The notes beneath the pieces were generated by a model, which did no database searches, was not told where the DNA came from, and worked only from the letters and a program-made list of their open reading frames with translations. Below are positions 35,391-45,475 of a DNA stretch of 64,000 nt, one piece after another. A program made the translations under genes and the position numbers. Within the stretch, counting starts at the first letter, position 1. The number at the start of each line of letters is the position of its first letter. Source of the DNA: Cudoniella acicularis (lineage: Eukaryota; Ascomycota; Leotiomycetes; Helotiales; Helotiaceae); assembly GCA_013054445.1 (NCBI GenBank), contig JAAMPI010000033.1, forward strand, positions 25,895 to 89,894. Direction: 5' to 3'.

Positions 35391-36105
35391 ATGGAACCAA
35401 TTGAGTGGATCGAGCAAGGAAGATGGTGAGCATCTCTCAACCAAAATCTCCGCGAAGCTGCAAGAAGCTTTTTATGCTCCAGTGTCTAACTGATCTTCCT
35501 TCGTATTAGTCCAGTCTACGCGTCATTCTTTGGAGCCATGGGATGCAGTATGGCAGTTGTTCTTTCGGTGATGGGTGCTGCATATGGCATTGCAAAATCA
35601 GGAGTTGGCGTCTCAGCGGTTAGCGTTCTCCATCCCGAAACCATGACGAGAAGTTCGACATTATTCCCTCCCTTCTTCCCTTTCACGCTAGCTAATATAT
35701 TTAAACCAGACATGATGCCTCCGATCCTTGCGGGGATCCTTTCGATCTATGGCCTCGTAACTGGCGTTATGATAACGAACAACCTGCACGAAAGATCGGC
35801 TTTGCACACTAATTTCATGCAGCTTGCAGCTGGCCTCTCATGTGGATTGTGCTGTTTATCTGCAGGATTCTGCATAGGCATTGTTGGAGACGCTGGAGTT
35901 AGGGGAAATGCACAACAACCAAGATTGTACGTTGGCATGATGTTGATGTTGATTTTCGCGGAAGTATTAGGTGAGTCTCTCCTTCTCGGGGCTGAAATGT
36001 TCATCGGAAAACCGGGTTTAAATGGTAAAAACAGGTCTTTATGGAGTTATCATCGCTTTGATGATGCTTTCGCAAGCGGAAATCAATGTCACGAAGTGTC
36101 TTTGA
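35391..36105 (+). CDS. V-ATPase proteolipid subunit, probably c' (Vma11 type)
   Basis: Exons 35391-35425, 35510-35652, 35710-35970 and 36035-36105 encode 169 residues. The four-helix proteolipid is plain: ASFFGAMGC and [12 protein letters not shown] in helices 1-2, then [11 protein letters not shown], then [17 protein letters not shown] before helix 4, which carries the proton-binding Glu in [13 protein letters not shown]. It forms part of the rotor ring that moves protons into the vacuole. The [10 protein letters not shown] stretch in helix 3 resembles the fungal-specific c' subunit more than c, so Vma11 is the better guess, not certain. The second intron (35653-35709) is 57 bases, in phase, and uses a GTTCGA donor. 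If retained, it would insert 19 residues without a stop; removal restores the conserved spacing. Confidence 0.85.
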
Positions 36106-36502
36106 GGATCCTCGCTGGGAACTTAGACAAGAGAGTGATGACGCGGTGATCCATAATGGTAAATAGAAGGAGCCTGCTAGGTTGCGATTTAGTTCAGAGA
36201 AGGGGTTGAAGCAATGATACAAAATGCCAAACGCTATAACTATGTTTTCCCTCAAACTTAGTGAGTAAATATATACCATCTCTTGCCTTTGGTTGAAGTA
36301 TTTCCTACTCTTACCTCTTATCTCTGCTGTTCGGGTCGGGAACAACGACTGCTGCTTTTACACTCCCTTCTATGACTCATCTAACCGAGGTTTCACCTAT
36401 TTTGAGTCGCGTCGCCGCATTATTTTATGGCTTTCCATTTCGCGCATCAAATTTTTAAAATCTCAAGTCGTTAACGCGTCGGGGTCTGTCAGACTACCAA
36501 AT
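36106..36502. other. Short intergenic stretch
   Basis: This is the 3' flank of the V-ATPase gene and the leader of the next gene in the same direction. Nothing else is seen. Confidence 0.55.
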
Positions 36503-37912
36503 ATGGCAGAACTAGAATCGAAGAAGGATTCTCGCTTGAGATCTCCAGCGGAACCGACTTGTCTGGAGGTCGATTCAACTCCTCCATCAGCTTCAAGTAG
36601 CAAGCTCCAACCAATTGACGTCCTCGATAATTACATAATTTTCAACAACCTCTGTTCACACCTAGACATCGCTGGACTTCTCGCTTTGAAGAGGGTCACG
36701 AAAAGATGGACCTCACACCTGTCAACCTACCTCAAAAATCGCTGGAACATCAACAAGAAGCTCAAAAGATTTGTGCAAAATCCTCAACGACTACGCTCGG
36801 AATTGGCGCGTCATGATGCTGTGATTTCTGGAAGCTTTGTCCTCCAACTTCTGGATAGCGTTGTCTGGGAAGAATCAGACCTAGATATTTATGTCGAAGA
36901 TACACAGGATGCCTTTGCTTCATTGGAAATACGTAACCTTCTCACTCAGAAAGAAGGATATGAGTTTAAGTCCCGTAGTGGAACCTTAGAGTTCATGAAC
37001 TCGAATAGGTATCCCGTAGGTGACATTCTCAAGGTGAGGCCAGGATTAAGGTTTACTATGATTACGGTTGAACTAACAAAATAACATTAGACTGATACAC
37101 TTTTGAGGAAGTGGAGAGAAGGAAGTGAAGAAAAAGTCACCAAAGTTCAAATCATCTCGACTAAGATCCCCGCACCCCTTGCAATTATTGGCGACTTTTA
37201 CACTTCGGCTCTGATCAATTTCATTACATGGAACAAGATTTACTCCATTTTTCCTGACTCTACCTTTCTTGATCACGAAACCCTTCGGTTGAGGAATGCC
37301 GGCGACGAAGAAACAGAGCTAATCGCTAAATATGCCGAACGTGGATGGCAAACCAAACTCGAGCTCAGAGAGGCAGGCACATTGCCGGCAAGATGTATTC
37401 AGAACATCTCCAATCGTAGACTAGGCGACTCGAATAGCTGGATCATCGCATTGGACACCGAGGGTATCACAAATTCTCCTACTCCAGACGCTGTTATTGA
37501 CTACTCTTGGTTCAAAATAAGTCCTGTATCTAAGTACGGGTCGCTTGAATTCAATGAGAGCAAGAGGTACCATATTAAAACTAACTTAACCGGCTCCTGT
37601 GTGTTGCGATACCGATATTCTTTCCCACCTACGGGTTGGAATTGGTGTTGGGCCAATCAGATGCGGAAATTGAACGAATTAACTCGAGCTGAAATCGAAA
37701 AGATGCCCGCAGAAGACAGGCCCGCTTGGTTTGCTAATGCTGGACCGCGCTTCGAATTCTATGGGTACAATTCTAGGATCAACAAACCCCCGACGTGGCT
37801 TTACTACGACGAAAAAATCACGATGTGGTATGAATGGGAGAAGAAGAAAATAGCGGAGGCTTCGCAGAAAGCGTCACCAGTGCGGGAGGTCTCAAGTTTG
37901 GCTCTCGCTTGA
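36503..37912 (+). CDS. F-box-like protein with nucleotidyltransferase-like core
   Basis: Exons 36503-37033 and 37091-37912 encode 450 residues. Residues 45-80 (VLDNYIIFNNLCSHLDIAGL, then LLALKRVTKRW) look like an F-box-type helical motif. Then comes ISGSFVLQLL followed by WEESDLDIYV: a Gly-Ser pair and an Asp-x-Asp, the pattern of the polymerase-beta nucleotidyltransferase fold. The C-terminal half is unfamiliar and Trp-rich (GWNWCWANQM). Fungal genomes contain expanded families of such proteins with unknown function. If the F-box is real, the protein could be a substrate adaptor of an SCF ubiquitin ligase; whether the transferase-like core is active is unclear. The ATG at 36503 is chosen as the first start after the transcript-like leader; upstream in-frame codons are not conserved-looking. 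Confidence 0.78.
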
Positions 37913-39200
37913 AGGGGGCGACTACCCTAGATATTTTGTATTCGATACAGGGTATATCATTTTGGTAGTCATACCATCTTTATGACAAATCTAAACGAGC
38001 TCTTTCACATTACTGGTCGGATCAAGGAAGCACGAGTCGGATTTTATCTCATTTACAAGAATCTTTGACAGCATGTGAATGTATGGAGGACGTGTATCTC
38101 AAGTTTTCATATGCAACACTAGATCTTCTTAACCCTTCAATTTAGTAATCGGCCACAGTTCTAGAGGCAATATCTAGATTTGTGGACCGCAGTTAGTGGT
38201 CAAGCAATAAAATTTCAATTGGTCATCGGCAAACGCCCAAATTTGAGCTGATTTTGGAGAAACTTCCAGTTATCATGGAAATCTATTAACTACGTATAAA
38301 TCCATTATTTACGTACCAGAATTATTTGCTGCTTGCATCTCTTGCGCTTATTTTAGGTGGCTCGGCCTATCAAGCAATTATCGGGCAAGAACCAGCTCGC
38401 TTTATTGACTCCACCACTTCTGAGAACATCGCTGCTGTTTTTGGCCTTTAATTTCGATTCACCTTCTCACGAGCCACGCCTTCTTCTGAATATTTATGCG
38501 ATGTGCTCAATAAGGTTAACATACTGTAAACTTTAAACCATTTCTCGCCACGTAGCCTAATATTTGTTACAACTAGTTGAGGCCTGTGACCTGTACGTAG
38601 CCTTTTACTTCTCTTACTTCACTTGCAAGAATAAACTCAAAACTACGATATCATAAAAAATAAATATAACAAATTAAATTAAGCTCTTCAAAATATTAGT
38701 ATCAATAGAATTCCAGAGTTCTTCGGGTGGTTGAGCTTCTATCATTTTGAAGTGTTGAAGTAGTCTTCAGATCCCCCGAAAGGCCAGCCCCTAGCCTCAA
38801 ATGTTCACTAGTGAATGAACGTTTAACTATCAGACGAAATTCGAAAGCTTTGTTGCACATCGCACTTGGTGTATATGCTATCTCCATTGCTAACTCGAAG
38901 TTAAAACAGTAACCCCTCTGCTGGCGCGTGTTGACCCCCGCCCTCTTACTCCTCTTCTTTCAGCATCTAATCCTAACATCCGCAAAGTTCAGATGAAATT
39001 TAAGTTTTGTGCATATCGGATACATTATACATGCTAGTGTCCTTGCTTCTCGCTTACCTTAAATAAACAGCGAAGCAGTGAAAGTCGTCTCTATGTAGCC
39101 GAGGTATCTATCACTGATAAGTCGACTCGTCCCCCACCACGCACCATTATCCCATTACTCCTTATAGTTTGAATTAAGCAAAGTTTAGTCAACAAAAAAG
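37913..39200. other. Intergenic, nothing recognised
   Basis: AT-rich sequence without coding features. It lies between the F-box-like gene and the tRNA-like element. Confidence 0.55.
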
Positions 39201-39366
39201 AATTGATGGCTCAGTGGTAGAGCGTATACTTCGGCTGTAATCAAGGGGTTCCTTTGCGACAGTGTTGAAACTGTGAAATATTCGGTGTTTATTGAGGGGC
39301 TCACCCTCTACAGTACCTATTGAGGCTTGAGCGCGAGGTCCAAGGTTTGAGTCCTTGTCAATCCAT
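39201..39366 (+). ncRNA. tRNA-like pol III element with internal promoter boxes
   Basis: The sequence opens GAATTGATGGCTCAGTGGTA, which contains a good tRNA A box and a D-arm (GCTC paired with GAGC). It ends with a T-arm and B box (CAAGG, TTTGAGT, CCTTG) and then TCAATCC, which pairs with the opening GAATTGA in six of seven positions. A run of about sixteen T follows at 39371, a pol III terminator. The two halves are separated by about 100 bases more than in a normal tRNA. I cannot build a proper anticodon stem, so this is probably a tRNA-derived element (SINE or pseudo-tRNA), or less likely a tRNA with a long intron. Confidence 0.6.
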
Positions 39367-39370
39367 CTTG

Positions 39371-39387
39371 TTTTTTTTTTTTTTGGA
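39371..39387 (+). terminator. Poly-T run, pol III terminator
   Basis: A run of about sixteen T sits a few bases after the tRNA-like element and would end pol III transcription on the plus strand. Confidence 0.55.
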
Positions 39388-40544
39388 TGTTGTGCGGGGT
39401 GGGGGACCTTTTTTTGCCTTGTTATAATTATCGCTTCGAGGCTGGGTTGGAAGGGGCGAAAATCTAGTGTAACACTTTATAGAAAACAGATAGAAAAAAG
39501 CTGTTGCACTCCGCGCTTAGGAAATGTGCTAGTGTCCTTGCTAGCGTTCAATATAAGAGATAAACCAGTGCCTCTCTATTGCTCTCACATGTTAGTTCCA
39601 GACATATTTTTGAAATCGATTTTGAAAATCCACGGCACTTATCCTCCCCTTTCAAGCAAAAACTCAAGACCTCCCGAAACTTTCCAAAAATGCGAAATGC
39701 AATAAATCCTCCCCTCTCCCCTAAATCGTCTTTTCGTCCCAACTCCTTCCTTCTGTAGTTCGTTGTTTAGGTTCCACTGAGGAAATGCATTCGTAACCAG
39801 TAGTGGCCTATTAGATTCGCGCTTAACCAAGAACAGTCGCGCTAGCAACGATACTAGCATATATACTGAGTGCAATGTGCAACAAAAGTCTTCCCTGACT
39901 TCGTCTGGAGCTATGCCGTGGCAAATCCACTAGTATCAATGTCGAAGAAAAGGTGGGAAACAGCTGCTGGCATGTAGAAAAATTGTCAACGAGTAAGCAA
40001 AATCGCAGGCTTTAGGCTCCATATAATTAGTTGTACGCAAATCATTGAGTTAATATTGACCTTAAAATTCACCCTTGAGCTACCCTTATTCCCTCCCTTT
40101 TTGTTGAGTTAAGGATTGCCTGTCGTTAAACCCCGGATTTACCCCTTTCTAACCGAGGATATCACTTCCCCTGTGATTTTCAGCATTGAAGGATGAATGC
40201 GGAGCAGGAGAAAGAGATGAGGTGAGTTTTGAGAGGGCAATTATGCCCGAATAACTCTATCATTTGATATGTTGTCTTGGTATTCTAATTACGTGCATTC
40301 TCCAGCCATGCCGCCTGAAATACAAAGCAGCCGTTAATCTAAAAATCCATGTCCTATTCGCCCCTATGATGCATCTCTTGCCACGCGCTTTCAAACTCCT
40401 GAGTGAGCCCGGAATCCAAGTCGAGTCGTTAAACGCCCTGTGATACCACCGTCTATGATGCGCATTCCCAAGTTTATGTCCACCCCATGCTATGCTATTT
40501 CCGGAGTCACCCTCCATATCAATACAAGAGCGCCGAAGCCATAT
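39388..40544. other. Intergenic, nothing recognised
   Basis: This includes the 3' flank of the ubiquitin hydrolase gene. I see no gene or repeat. Confidence 0.55.
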
Positions 40545-43374
40545 TCACATAATGTTACACTCTCTGTCAAGATCTTTGTCTTTCTCCGTTGATTTTTCCT
40601 TATCCTTCGCCTTTCCCTTCCCTTTGAAATGAACATGATCGTGTTCTAGATGCTCGGATGGCCCTTTACTCTTATCCCGTTTCCGACCTAGCCTGCTCTT
40701 CGATCGGGACGGTGTTGGCTCCTCCGCCTTTAACGTTGTTTCATCTGCTGCTACTGAAGATTGAGACTCTGATGGCGCATCGCTCGGGGGAACAATTTCG
40801 ACACCTGCTGCAGCCTCTTTCATAGGTTCGGTTTTACTGCCTAGTTGTTCTTTACTCGCTCTCCAATTAAGACGTTGAAGTGTCAAACTCAATCTATTTT
40901 CACCTGACGCACTGGTTGGTCGACTTTTGCTCCCAGACTTGGTGAAGCGTGAGGCTGCGCGAGACATGCGTTGGGCTGTTGTTTCTTCATTTGGTGTGAC
41001 AGGGGCAGAAGTCATATACGTGCTGTTCGTACTCGCTTGGCTGATCTCCGTAAATGCAAGACTACCTCGGCGCTCTTCTGGAAGATTGATACTTCTTCTA
41101 GGAGGATCGGGCCTTTCGAGTTCGGACGAGAATCGAATAGTTAGATTTGATTCGTCTTTCGTCCCGTCGAAATAACTTTCTTGGTTTCCACTGCTTTGCG
41201 CTTGATGAGGTGAATGAGGACTCGATACCGTCAAACCAATCCCGGAGTCGGTATAAGAGGGAGGAAGGATCTCGGGATATGCTGCTGGCGACATTTCATA
41301 TGTTGGCTGAACTTGGTAGAATAGAAGATATGGCATCTCGTCCTTCATTGCCTGCTCAATGTCCACATAAGATACCCGTGGCTCTGCGAGATCATCGTGC
41401 TTAATCCATCGATCTTGAGGGTAATGTGGCGGGTTGTTGCCATTGCTAAGTCGTCGAGCAGACCCATAATCACCGTCGGCTATCTTTGTTAATCCACGGA
41501 CGAATGAGATGTAATGACCCGAGTGCACAGAATTCCCTCGATGGCAAATAACGGATTGTAAAGATAATTTGAAGTTGCCCATCAGCGGCCCATCCTCTGA
41601 TACCATATCGTCCTGGATGAAGTGCGGAAGCTTGATATCTAATGGAATGTCGATGAACGTGTTTTTCCTCGTGGCTTGACCATCCGGCGACATTGCATAT
41701 CTCTTTAGACAAATACCTAGTACCGGACGGGACTTGGAAAAGTGAGCTGCAACCTCAGCATCATTCGATGGAGAATGTTTTGTGTACCAAGCTGTAGGAC
41801 CAATTAGTACAGGATCTTTCAAGGGTAAGTGTCTGTGACATGGTTTTAAATTTGAATAAAATGGTAACGGACGTATTAGATTAAAAAATTGCCACGCTGG
41901 CATCAGAACCTCCTTGCGAATCGATCCTTTGCGGACTGAGGTTGGCGAGTGTCCGTCGGAGTTATTGAATAATTCGTCCTTCTCATCGTCGTGAATCACA
42001 CGATGTCGTATTATACTCTGAGTCCGATGCCGTCCACCTGGTGAAATTGGAGTGATTGGGGTCAAAGGGGTGCTTGGAGTGTCAGGTGTTGCCCAAGAGA
42101 GTTCGGAAATTTCCACGTGCTGTGACGTCTCCTTGTCAACTGATGTTGACCGTCCAGACCGAACAGAAGATATTGTATTCGAGCGCTCCAATTTCCGAAC
42201 AACGTCAACTCTGTTATTGAAATAGCTTTCAAGGCAGTCTTCCAGCCTTATGGGCCGCGTACTGTCTTCAGGAACTTCAGGTACAGCTACCTCAAGCAGC
42301 CGCTCTTGTACGAATTTGTGATCATCTGTGGCATCTTCAGCCCCAGTGTGATAGATGTCCATCTTCAGGGTCAGAAGAGGTAAATCGAGTACTCCTGTGA
42401 TGAAACTGAACGCTTCTGAAGTATCCTGCTGTTCAAGCTTCGCGGCATCGTCCCAACCACACGCTGCCAATGCTTCTTGAAGGTAGCAAGTCTTGAGCTA
42501 AGTTAGCCATCTTGTAACAAAGATTAATAATACAGAGAAACTTTTAACTTACAATGTCGGTTTGAATAAGTTTGCCGGTTCTAAGCATGTTCACCCACAA
42601 CCGAATTAATGTAGATAGACGCCGTCTTGGCTCATCGTCAAAAGTCATGGCAAGCATTGGCTCGAAACTATCCAATCGCGCAAACATGGCAAACAGAAGT
42701 GCATCAAGGTAGCACGTCACATTCTCCCGGTTTTCTGCGCCCAACATATGCATAGATGGGTTGTACGTTTTGATAACACCTTCCACGGACTCTTGAAATA
42801 ACAGTACCATTTCGTAGGCTTTGTCAACGTCACCGTCGGCATATCGGGAGGAAAGTGCGTAATTTATCTGCTCGTCTTCGATATTTGAATAACCTTTTTG
42901 TTGTAATCGGTCTCGAATAGTAGAAATCTAAGGCTGATTAACGAAATTCGGTGAAATCGTTGGAATATTTGGAACACTTGCATTTTCGGATTGCAGACTA
43001 ACGTGTTCGCTCGAAGTACTCATTCTATTGCCAAACTCTTTATCCATCTTTTTCTGCGGGTCGGATTTGAATAGGCCGAACAGGCCATCACTGGAAAGTG
43101 GTCGGGTCTGTAAGAAGAACCCAGGCCGAGAGTCAGCACTCGTTGTATGTATTGAACAGCACGTAGTTTGAGAAACTGCTAGGCCCTTCCCATGTGGATT
43201 CGAGAAAGCTGCGCAAATTGAAGTCATGGATTGGGACAAGCGGAGTTTCTTCATTCCAACAGTATGAGCAGCTGGGGATAATAGAAAAGGCTGTCGGCCT
43301 ACCTTCCGGTCTGAGGACTTGTCGCGTTTGTGAAGGGTGCCATTTTTATCTCTCTTGCTGAGGAAGCGGTTCAT
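40545..43374 (-). CDS. Ubiquitin carboxyl-terminal hydrolase (C19/USP family) with CaaX end
   Basis: Exons are complement 43303-43374, 42553-43107 and 40545-42497. The Cys box reads NVTCYLDALLFAMFARLDSF with the nucleophile in TCYL; the His box reads HSGHYISFVRG; and a later conserved strand is VDIEQAMKDEMPYLLFYQ. The enzyme removes ubiquitin from proteins. The N-terminus holds IRDRLQQKGYS, a helical UBA-like segment common in fungal relatives. The long C-terminus is Ser/Pro-rich, then highly charged (KGKGKAKDKEK), and ends CNIM, a CaaX box. Exon 2 contains an in-frame TAG (42928-42930). A possible 75-base in-phase intron (GTTAGT at 43002 to CTTAG at 42928) would remove it, giving 834 residues; otherwise the gene is interrupted or recoded. 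Confidence 0.85.
42928..43002 (-). other. Possible in-phase intron, or read-through stop, in the ubiquitin hydrolase
   Basis: On the minus strand the frame is open on both sides of a TAG. GTTAGT at 43002 and CTTAG at 42928 could define a 75-base intron at phase zero, with TTAAT as a branch site. The segment it removes (containing SVPNIPTISPNF) looks coding, because VPN(I/L)P-like words occur in relatives as I remember them. Either reading is possible. Confidence 0.5.
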
Positions 43375-44303
43375 TGTGTAGAGATGTTTGAAGATTTTTG
43401 GGAGGAGCTCAGGAAGGTCTTGCTCAGCGTCTTACTACTGTGAGGCCGATCCTTGAGGCTGTTGGCGGGGTCGCGGGGCTTGAAGGTAGCTCTTCTCAAC
43501 GCTGCCTAGAGAGTCTGACGACACCCATTGCTTGGAGTCTGTGAACCGAATCTATGTTGTCAGGCACATGCGTTTGTGTGTCGAAAGGAGCAAAGCAGCA
43601 GCCTGCGTGGTGGTAGGAAGTTTGTAGGCTAGAGTGGTCGCGCTCGATTGAGGGGAGTACTCCGTACTCTAATCCAAGTATTGGTCGTGAGATCCTTGCC
43701 GCCAAGCACAGAGCCAGAATACGGTGGTCAGGTCAGGAAAGCGCAAGACACCGTGGACTCAAAGTGCGAGCAAATGATATTTCACAACGCCCAAGATTAG
43801 ATTGTATTTATTTTGATACAAACAGGAACAAAGGTTCATCATTTAGGACTTGGGACTTTAGTTGTTACATATGAAAACTAGCCCTTTGTTTTGAACGAGT
43901 TTTGGATTCCCAATTTCAAGCAAGACCTCAACAACCGAAATGGACTAGGTGAAACAATCTTCTTCATCTATGAAGGTTCTCGCCATCTACGTTTATAAAA
44001 CAAAGCAGTTCTTTCCCGGAGACTCCTGGTGAAACTTAAAAATTTTCCGAACATAATCCACCATAAACGAAAATTTAAGCAAGTAAGTTAGGAACTTGGG
44101 AGTTTTAATAGCTTGAATCCTAGATGCAACCATTTTGTACGGAGGTGTATCTATGCATAACCGTAAAACACTACTGTTCTCAATTGCACCAATCGACGAC
44201 GCCTGTTCTGCCAGGTTCTTATCCTTGCCTGAGGACTCACGTTCGCCTTGCGAAGACAGCTCAAGATTTTTTTGTTGATCAAGAGCCCGTCAATATCTAC
44301 GCC
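43375..44303. other. Intergenic between divergent genes
   Basis: This is the shared upstream region of the ubiquitin hydrolase (minus) and mitochondrial uL5m (plus) genes. Open frames here are not coding-like. Confidence 0.55.
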
Positions 44304-45475
44304 ATGGCCCTTCGAGAGCTGCCATCTGCCCTCCGGCGCCTAGCAATAAGAGATGTGCGATCGACGGCCGTATCTTTAGCGGGAGCTTTACGTCGATATG
44401 CCTCAGGGGAGGCTGCATCCGTTAAGGAGGTCTCGCAAGATTTCCAAGATTTAGAGTCGCAGTCATCTCTCGCCTCAGCACCGGACTCTGGTGTGAAAGT
44501 AAATGGATATGATCCAATAAAGAGGGCGGCCGGGCGCAGAAGGGAACTTCCTCCCAGTCGGTATGGAGTCTCTTCCAATTCAATTCAGAAAAGAATGCTA
44601 AGAAAGTATCCAGATACCAATATCGATCCCCAAGATACTACCGAGGACCATTACATCCCCATCAACCACCTCCAACCTCAGACCCAGCGTCGCGACAATT
44701 CGTACCAGGCCCCTTCTCCCACACTCGCCTCGAACAAACTTTCCAATCCACAATTTCATCAGATCTTATGACATTGGGCTATGCCCATAGACCTCCTGGA
44801 ACCATTGATGTGCCAAAATCAGACCGTTTGCGAACATGGGACGACTCTTCTCCATATCACAAGAACAGGCCTAAGCGGGGGCCCAGAGGTCCAGAAGGTG
44901 TCCTCCGACTGGTGGAAAAGGATATACATTGGCGCAATATTCCGAAGATCACGGGAGTGACAGTACACAGTATGATTAAAGGTGCAATCGATGACTCCTC
45001 CCATCTACATATAGCTGGAATGATGCTTCAGGCTGTTACTGGAGTGAGGCCAGTGGTTCACAGGGCGAAGCACAGTGTTTCTGGATTCGGAATTCGACAG
45101 CGGATGCCTATTTCTTTGACTTGCACCATGCGAGGAAACCAGGCTTATGAATTTGTGGACAAATGCATAAATTTAGTTTTCCCCAAGATCAAAGATTGGG
45201 AGGGTGTAAAGGGTACGACCGGTGATAGCAGCGGAAATATCTCTTGGGGATTTAGCCGTGAAGGAGCAATTCTTTTCCCAGAAGTGGAAGTCAACTATGA
45301 TGTAAGTTTTTACACTTCCTGCACAAGTCCCATTTGCTAAAAGACGCAGATGTATCCCCCGAAGTTGATTCCTGGTTTCCACGTCACGGTTCATACATCA
45401 GCAACTTCCGACAGACATGCAAGGCTTCTCCTTAGCGCGATGGGTGTACCATTTTACGGGAAATTAGTGGATTAG
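44304..45475 (+). CDS. Mitochondrial large-subunit ribosomal protein uL5m
   Basis: Exons 44304-44560, 44614-45301 and 45350-45475 encode 356 residues. The protein starts with an arginine-rich amphipathic targeting sequence (MALRELPSALRRLAIRDVRS). A fungal-specific N-terminal extension follows (ELPPSR joined to YQYRSPRYYRGPLHP, then FVPGPFSHTRLEQTF). The uL5 domain follows, with IPKITGVTVHSMI, the segment LHIAGMMLQAVTGVRPVV, TCTMRGNQAYEFVD and the conserved FPEVEVNYD joined to MYPPKLIPGFHV at the last intron. uL5m binds 5S-like contacts and the tRNA path in the mitochondrial large subunit; the yeast counterpart is MRPL7. The first intron shifts frame, so without it the protein would appear as two separate frames. 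Confidence 0.93.

Noticed and set aside
35543..36149. Single-exon V-ATPase frame running through 35653-35709
   Set aside because: It would place 19 foreign residues in a conserved loop; the family spacing requires removal as an intron.
39201..39366. Functional intron-containing tRNA (Tyr or Pro)
   Set aside because: GTA and CGG triplets are present, but neither can be placed in a loop with a five-pair stem; kept only as tRNA-like.
44768..45340. uL5m starting at the ATG at 44768
   Set aside because: An intron at 44561-44613 joins the upstream targeting sequence in frame, and the joined residues match the fungal extension.
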